64,000 nucleotides of DNA, from assembly GCF_014204945.1 (NCBI RefSeq), contig NZ_JACHMN010000002.1, forward strand, positions 806,001 through 870,000. Direction: 5' to 3'. Below are positions 61,301 to 64,000 of the stretch, piece by piece. The position numbers were made by a program, and so were the translations under genes. Every line of letters begins with the position of its first letter. Within the stretch, counting starts at the first letter, position 1. The notes under the pieces were generated by a model. That model was not told the origin of the DNA and ran no database searches. It saw only the letters and a program-made list of their open reading frames with translations. The DNA comes from Allocatelliglobosispora scoriae (GTDB lineage: Bacteria > Actinomycetota > Actinomycetes > Mycobacteriales > Micromonosporaceae).

Positions 61301-64000
61301 CCACGCGATATCCATCGTCGTGGTCGTCGCCTGCAACTTCGGATTCTTGACAAGTTTCGACGTCACCGGCCCCGCCTTGACCGGGGTATAGGTTGTCAGC
61401 GTCTCCCTGGCCAGCGCATCCTTCGTTGAGGTAGGACGGCCGTTCTCGTCATACACGGCAGTCGACGTGGGGATGTAGGTCGGGGTCGTGCCGGACCAGG
61501 ACGCGACCTCGTCAGTCTTGACGACTAGGCCGCGGGTGGGAGCGGTACCGACCGGTAGCGTGGCGTTGTCGTAGTAGGTGCGCACGTCGGAGACGACGTC
61601 CTTGGGCGACCCATCGGCGTTGGCGCCCCGGGTCGGCGTGGTGGCGCAGTCGACCTTGACGGTTTCGACGCGGGAGACCTTGTCGCGCATCCATGCCGTG
61701 GTGTTGGCGTCGGCATACTCGGTGCGTATGCAGAGGTTGTCGTTGGCGGTGCTCTCGTCGCCGAGATCGTCTACCTCATAGGGCAGGTTGTCGCCGTTGA
61801 CCTTGGTTTTCGTCGCGATCCAACGGGTGGAGCCGTCCCATTTGACGGTACGGTCGTATTGAGCGGCGGTGGAGACCATGTAGGCCTTGATGGTGGCGCC
61901 GTTGGCGGGGGTGCCGGTCTGGACCGCTGCGGGTTCGGACAGGCTGCCGGAGATCACCGGACCGTTCACGCCGGGTGAGACGACACCGTTGTAGGTGATC
62001 TCCTCGCGGAGGGTGCCGGACAACGCTTCGGCGTCTTCGATGGACTTGGTGTGGGTGTCGCCGGTCCCGGCGAGGGAGTCGGTGATCCACACGTCCTTGA
62101 CGCCGGAGGGGGCGGCCTTGTCTCCGTCCATGCCGCGGAAGTACCGGTACTGGGTGACCGACTGGGTCCCGGCTTCGAGGCCCTTGCGGACCTGGACACG
62201 GCCGTAGCCGCGGAACTCGCCCCAGGTGCGCTTCTTGGCCGGGGTGAGCTCCGAGTCATCGTAGTGCCAGGCGGGCGTGTCGAGGTAGTCGTAGTTGGTC
62301 TGCTCGTGGCTGAACCCGCCGGTGTTGTCGTACACGTCCACCCGCGAGACGACGTACTTGTGGAACCAGTCCAGGGTCGCGGTCTGCCCGGGTGGCGCGT
62401 AGTACTGCGGCATGCACCGCTTGTCGTTCGTGGCCGCGGTGGGAGGGCTGGTCCGGGAGCAGTCGCCACCGAGGTAGCTGATGCCGATCTGCGCACCGGA
62501 CTCGGTGACGATTGACGTGATCCGCCACCGGTTCAAGGCGGTGCGGCCGTCGCTGGGGCCGTCGATGCGGTTCGGGAACGGCTCCGCGCCGGGACTGAGC
62601 ACGATCTCCGGGTCGGACACGCTCGTGCCGTTCTTGATGCCCGAACCCGTGCGCGTGATGCCCGACAGGAACATGGGGATGCCCTCACCCGACAGCGACC
62701 CGGCGTCGAGGTAGTCGTGGCGAAGAGCCCAGCTCTCCACCGTCCGGAAGGCGGCGGGAGCCAGAGAGGTGTCCCATACCTGGGCGTTGATCGACGCCAG
62801 GCGCTTCTGGGTCCAGAACGTCGGCGATCCCTGCTCGGTGCACTGGTCACCCGGGTAGCAGTACTGGTCGAACGGGGTGTCCGGGAACGACGCGGCGATG
62901 GCTTTATTGTTGGCGTCGTAGCAGGTCGCAGAGGGCTTGCACCGGTCGGCGACGTTGAAGACGATCCGGGCTGCGGCTTGCGCCTGGTCGGTACGGGTCC
63001 CGTACTCGATCTTCGTCAGGTAGCCGCCCCGGTCGTACGTGGTGCGCTTGGCGGGATCGCCTTCACGTCCGTAGGCTCCGGCCTCCTTGGTGTAGGTGTA
63101 GTTCATGGTGTTGCCGTGCGGGTCCAGGACGTAGTCGAGATTCCACCGCCACGCCTGGGTCTGCCGCGACGCCGCGAAGTCCCCGGAGACGTACCCGGGT
63201 TCACCGGGGTGGTTGCCGTACACCGGCGTCGTCCACACCGACGACGACGCGGCGACCTTGCCGAAAAAGTACTGGATGCCGTCGATCGTGGTGACCTTGA
63301 AGTACTCGCCGTCGGCGTCGCCGTTGCCGATCGACACATCTTTGATCAGCTCGATGCGCGAGCCGTCGTCCGAGACGCCCTTCCATTTGCCGCCACCGAC
63401 ATCGACGAGTTCGGTGGAGCGGCCGTTGAGCGACATGGTGGCGTTGCTGCGGTACCAGCACTGGTCACCGGTCGGCTGCGTCTTGTTGTTCGGGTCGTTG
63501 CCACCGACCTGGTCCCTGTCCTCCGAACAGGTGTCGTACCTGCGCTCGATGTAACCGGGCCACATGTCCCAGCCGTCACCGATCCACGAACCCTGCGTGT
63601 TTGTACCACCGGTACGACCGTCGACCGACTGCGACGAGTACGCCAGGGACAGCGACGGCGCCGGGCCGCCCACCGCCGACGGCATCCGCAGCGGGTACGA
63701 CCACGAGAACCCACCGGTCTGCTGCGACACATTCCACGTCGACGCCGGGGTCAACGATGTCGCCTTATAGTCCCCGTTGTCGCCCGACGCACCAGCCGTC
63801 GCGGCGAGAAGCGTCGCCGCCCCGTCTCCAGCCAAGGTCACGTCTGCGGTCAGCGTCCGGGCTGTCGCGAGGTTGCGGGAATTGACCTGCCGTGCGTCCG
63901 ACAGCCGGCACCCAGCCAGCTCCGGGGTGGTCAGAGCGCAAGCGGGAAGCTTGACCAGCATCAGCCGGGTCGCCCAGTCCCCACCGTACGCCTGCGCGAA
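58355..64000 (-). CDS. RHS-repeat polymorphic toxin protein, N-terminus beyond window
   Basis: At least 1,881 codons; the frame is open to the right edge. Close in layout to the RHS protein at 6786-13382: N-terminal ACALTTPELAGC and FSWSYPLRMPSAVGGPAP, then YIERRY, YFFGK, a long run of YD repeats (YDGLGRLSGVW, YDLLGRKTSERD, YDYLRRLEEAW), and the core end GLTHLGARVYDPALGSFISR. The last about 220 residues are unlike the deaminase of the first protein. They hold a charged coiled part (FNKSEANRKNAEKEKKNC), then WCRTKNAAKAAGNWISDTKN, a hydrophobic stretch (VVLSVVSLAVSFCPLPAC, AGYASAGLYYLAGDKNAA) and a small helical end GWVQGGLTSYAIGSAYCG. No nuclease motif is seen. It may be a membrane-active toxin or a truncated pre-toxin. 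The stop is followed by two hairpins. Confidence 0.85.
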   Translation of the reverse strand, partial: FAQAYGGDWATRLMLVKLPACALTTPELAGCRLSDARQVNSRNLATARTLTADVTLAGDGAATLLAATAGASGDNGDYKATSLTPASTWNVSQQTGGFSWSYPLRMPSAVGGPAPSLSLAYSSQSVDGRTGGTNTQGSWIGDGWDMWPGYIERRYDTCSEDRDQVGGNDPNNKTQPTGDQCWYRSNATMSLNGRSTELVDVGGGKWKGVSDDGSRIELIKDVSIGNGDADGEYFKVTTIDGIQYFFGKVAASSSVWTTPVYGNHPGEPGYVSGDFAASRQTQAWRWNLDYVLDPHGNTMNYTYTKEAGAYGREGDPAKRTTYDRGGYLTKIEYGTRTDQAQAAARIVFNVADRCKPSATCYDANNKAIAASFPDTPFDQYCYPGDQCTEQGSPTFWTQKRLASINAQVWDTSLAPAAFRTVESWALRHDYLDAGSLSGEGIPMFLSGITRTGSGIKNGTSVSDPEIVLSPGAEPFPNRIDGPSDGRTALNRWRITSIVTESGAQIGISYLGGDCSRTSPPTAATNDKRCMPQYYAPPGQTATLDWFHKYVVSRVDVYDNTGGFSHEQTNYDYLDTPAWHYDDSELTPAKKRTWGEFRGYGRVQVRKGLEAGTQSVTQYRYFRGMDGDKAAPSGVKDVWITDSLAGTGDTHTKSIEDAEALSGTLREEITYNGVVSPGVNGPVISGSLSEPAAVQTGTPANGATIKAYMVSTAAQYDRTVKWDGSTRWIATKTKVNGDNLPYEVDDLGDESTANDNLCIRTEYADANTTAWMRDKVSRVETVKVDCATTPTRGANADGSPKDVVSDVRTYYDNATLPVGTAPTRGLVVKTDEVASWSGTTPTYIPTSTAVYDENGRPTSTKDALARETLTTYTPVKAGPVTSKLVKNPKLQATTTTMDIAWGAPSQILDPNNAKTDLTYDGLGRLSGVWLPAQDKAAGKGATMKFAYDVRNNAPTAVTTQKLLPYALSDKYSTSITLFDGMLRARQVQADAVGGGRNITDTVYDSRGLLDWSSAAYYNDTTAPQKTVAVPTVTIPAVTQNVYDGAGRNTDVIFLAVGVEKWRTKTSYGGDRVTVTPPTGGTKTETLTDARGKTAQLRQYTDYTGSTFDKTDYTYTPHGDLATITDPMLNLWKYTYDQRWNKIKDEDPDKGISTMTYYDDGALKTTTDARTTTLGFTYDLLGRKTSERDGGVAGAKLAEWTFDTVLNGVGKPAKSIRYDTALNEYVSEVTAYDTFGRPTATQVTIPGNEGTGLAGTYAFSATYKKDGQVSQTVTPAAGGLAAETLTTSYSNDLGLPVGFSSTQVYVNTNTYNHLGQTTQRILGMNNSRIWQTYSTDEPTGRLTSTSVVPELSNEVFNLGYTYDNTGNLTKVADTPNGGQATDHQCYKYDYLRRLEEAWTQITGDCDATRSDALLGTTAPYWWSYRYDKSGSRTTATDNVGTDKVYTYTQPAPAGAAGTRPHTTSQVVVTGGLTRTDTYVYDETGNMKTRTIGGVQKSLTWDKEGHLATTGTDGYKYDADGNRLLRSDSAGTTLYLPGGLELRRLTGQTTATGTHYYTFGGAAIAVRTPTKLSWTCVDHHNTGEATIDASTLTVTRRRTDPFGSVRGTPPGSWAGDKGFVNGTLDPTGLTHLGARVYDPALGSFISRDPILDISDVQQIHGYSYSTNNPATLSDPTGLHTKDVNDGYCDSTCQANIEKFNKSEANRKNAEKEKKNCDASLWCRTKNAAKAAGNWISDTKNLAVVLSVVSLAVSFCPLPACTAVSALAGYASAGLYYLAGDKNAAALQAAATTVGLIPGAAAFAAIERGAMLGTTQVTLIATTKVAPLSVTAAKAAAVVADAGPTLAAAARFEKVQRAAGWVQGGLTSYAIGSAYCGINPVSSCS

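Overview
The window is high-GC actinomycete DNA. GTG starts are common, ATGA-type gene overlaps are common, and it carries a GAF/ANTAR-type regulator relic, DUF2637 and replication-relaxation genes typical of actinobacterial integrative elements, and very large secreted RHS proteins. Micromonosporaceae-like is my best guess, but there is no rRNA or core gene here to prove it. I saw no tRNA, rRNA or CRISPR array. The window reads as an accessory island of conflict genes, transposons and gene relics.

Layout. 0-5.8 kb is a nest of insertion sequences: IS21 running off the left edge, a broken IS630, and an intact IS30. They surround a NACHT-type STAND gene whose front half is gone. 6.0-13.4 kb (minus strand) is a complete polymorphic-toxin locus: a secreted RHS protein ending in a cytidine-deaminase-like toxin, followed by two small genes, the second an Imm10-type immunity protein. 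A perfect actinobacterial SOS-box palindrome lies upstream of the RHS gene. 13.9-18.7 kb is a toxin/immunity graveyard: a GAF-domain relic, an internally deleted RHS gene whose tail looks like a PD-(D/E)xK nuclease, and two stand-alone proteins that appear homologous to that tail but lack its ExK residues.

19.0-28.6 kb holds a DHFR-family reductase, then a four-gene Wadjet plasmid-defence operon (jetABCD) with a one-base frameshift in jetC just before its Walker B motif, then a repeat-rich helical solenoid protein. 29.2-30.4 kb has two AT-richer orphan genes. 31-34 kb is a second IS cluster (IS110 with a possible bridge-RNA region, an IS3 scrap, an intact IS256). 34-38.3 kb is the remnant of an actinomycete integrative or plasmid element (winged-helix protein, replication-relaxation protein, DUF2637 protein, sigma-like HTH protein) with a four-unit 10-bp tandem repeat between its divergent genes. 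No integrase or FtsK/Tra gene is visible.

38.8-48.6 kb is more ordinary: an aminoglycoside-phosphotransferase-fold kinase, an XRE/TPR regulator, a GPP34-APC permease-GNAT run, and a pair of membrane proteins. 48.6-53.6 kb has a repeat-bearing gene-poor stretch, a DUF2075 helicase with a nuclease-like N-terminus, and hypothetical genes. 53.9-57.2 kb (minus strand) is a tight three-gene restriction-like operon: a nuclease-like/methyltransferase fusion, an HsdS-like specificity protein and a HEPN-like protein. The methyltransferase has an altered catalytic motif IV. The region is flanked by near-identical 27-bp direct repeats. A PH-domain membrane protein and a second RHS gene, running off the right edge, close the window.
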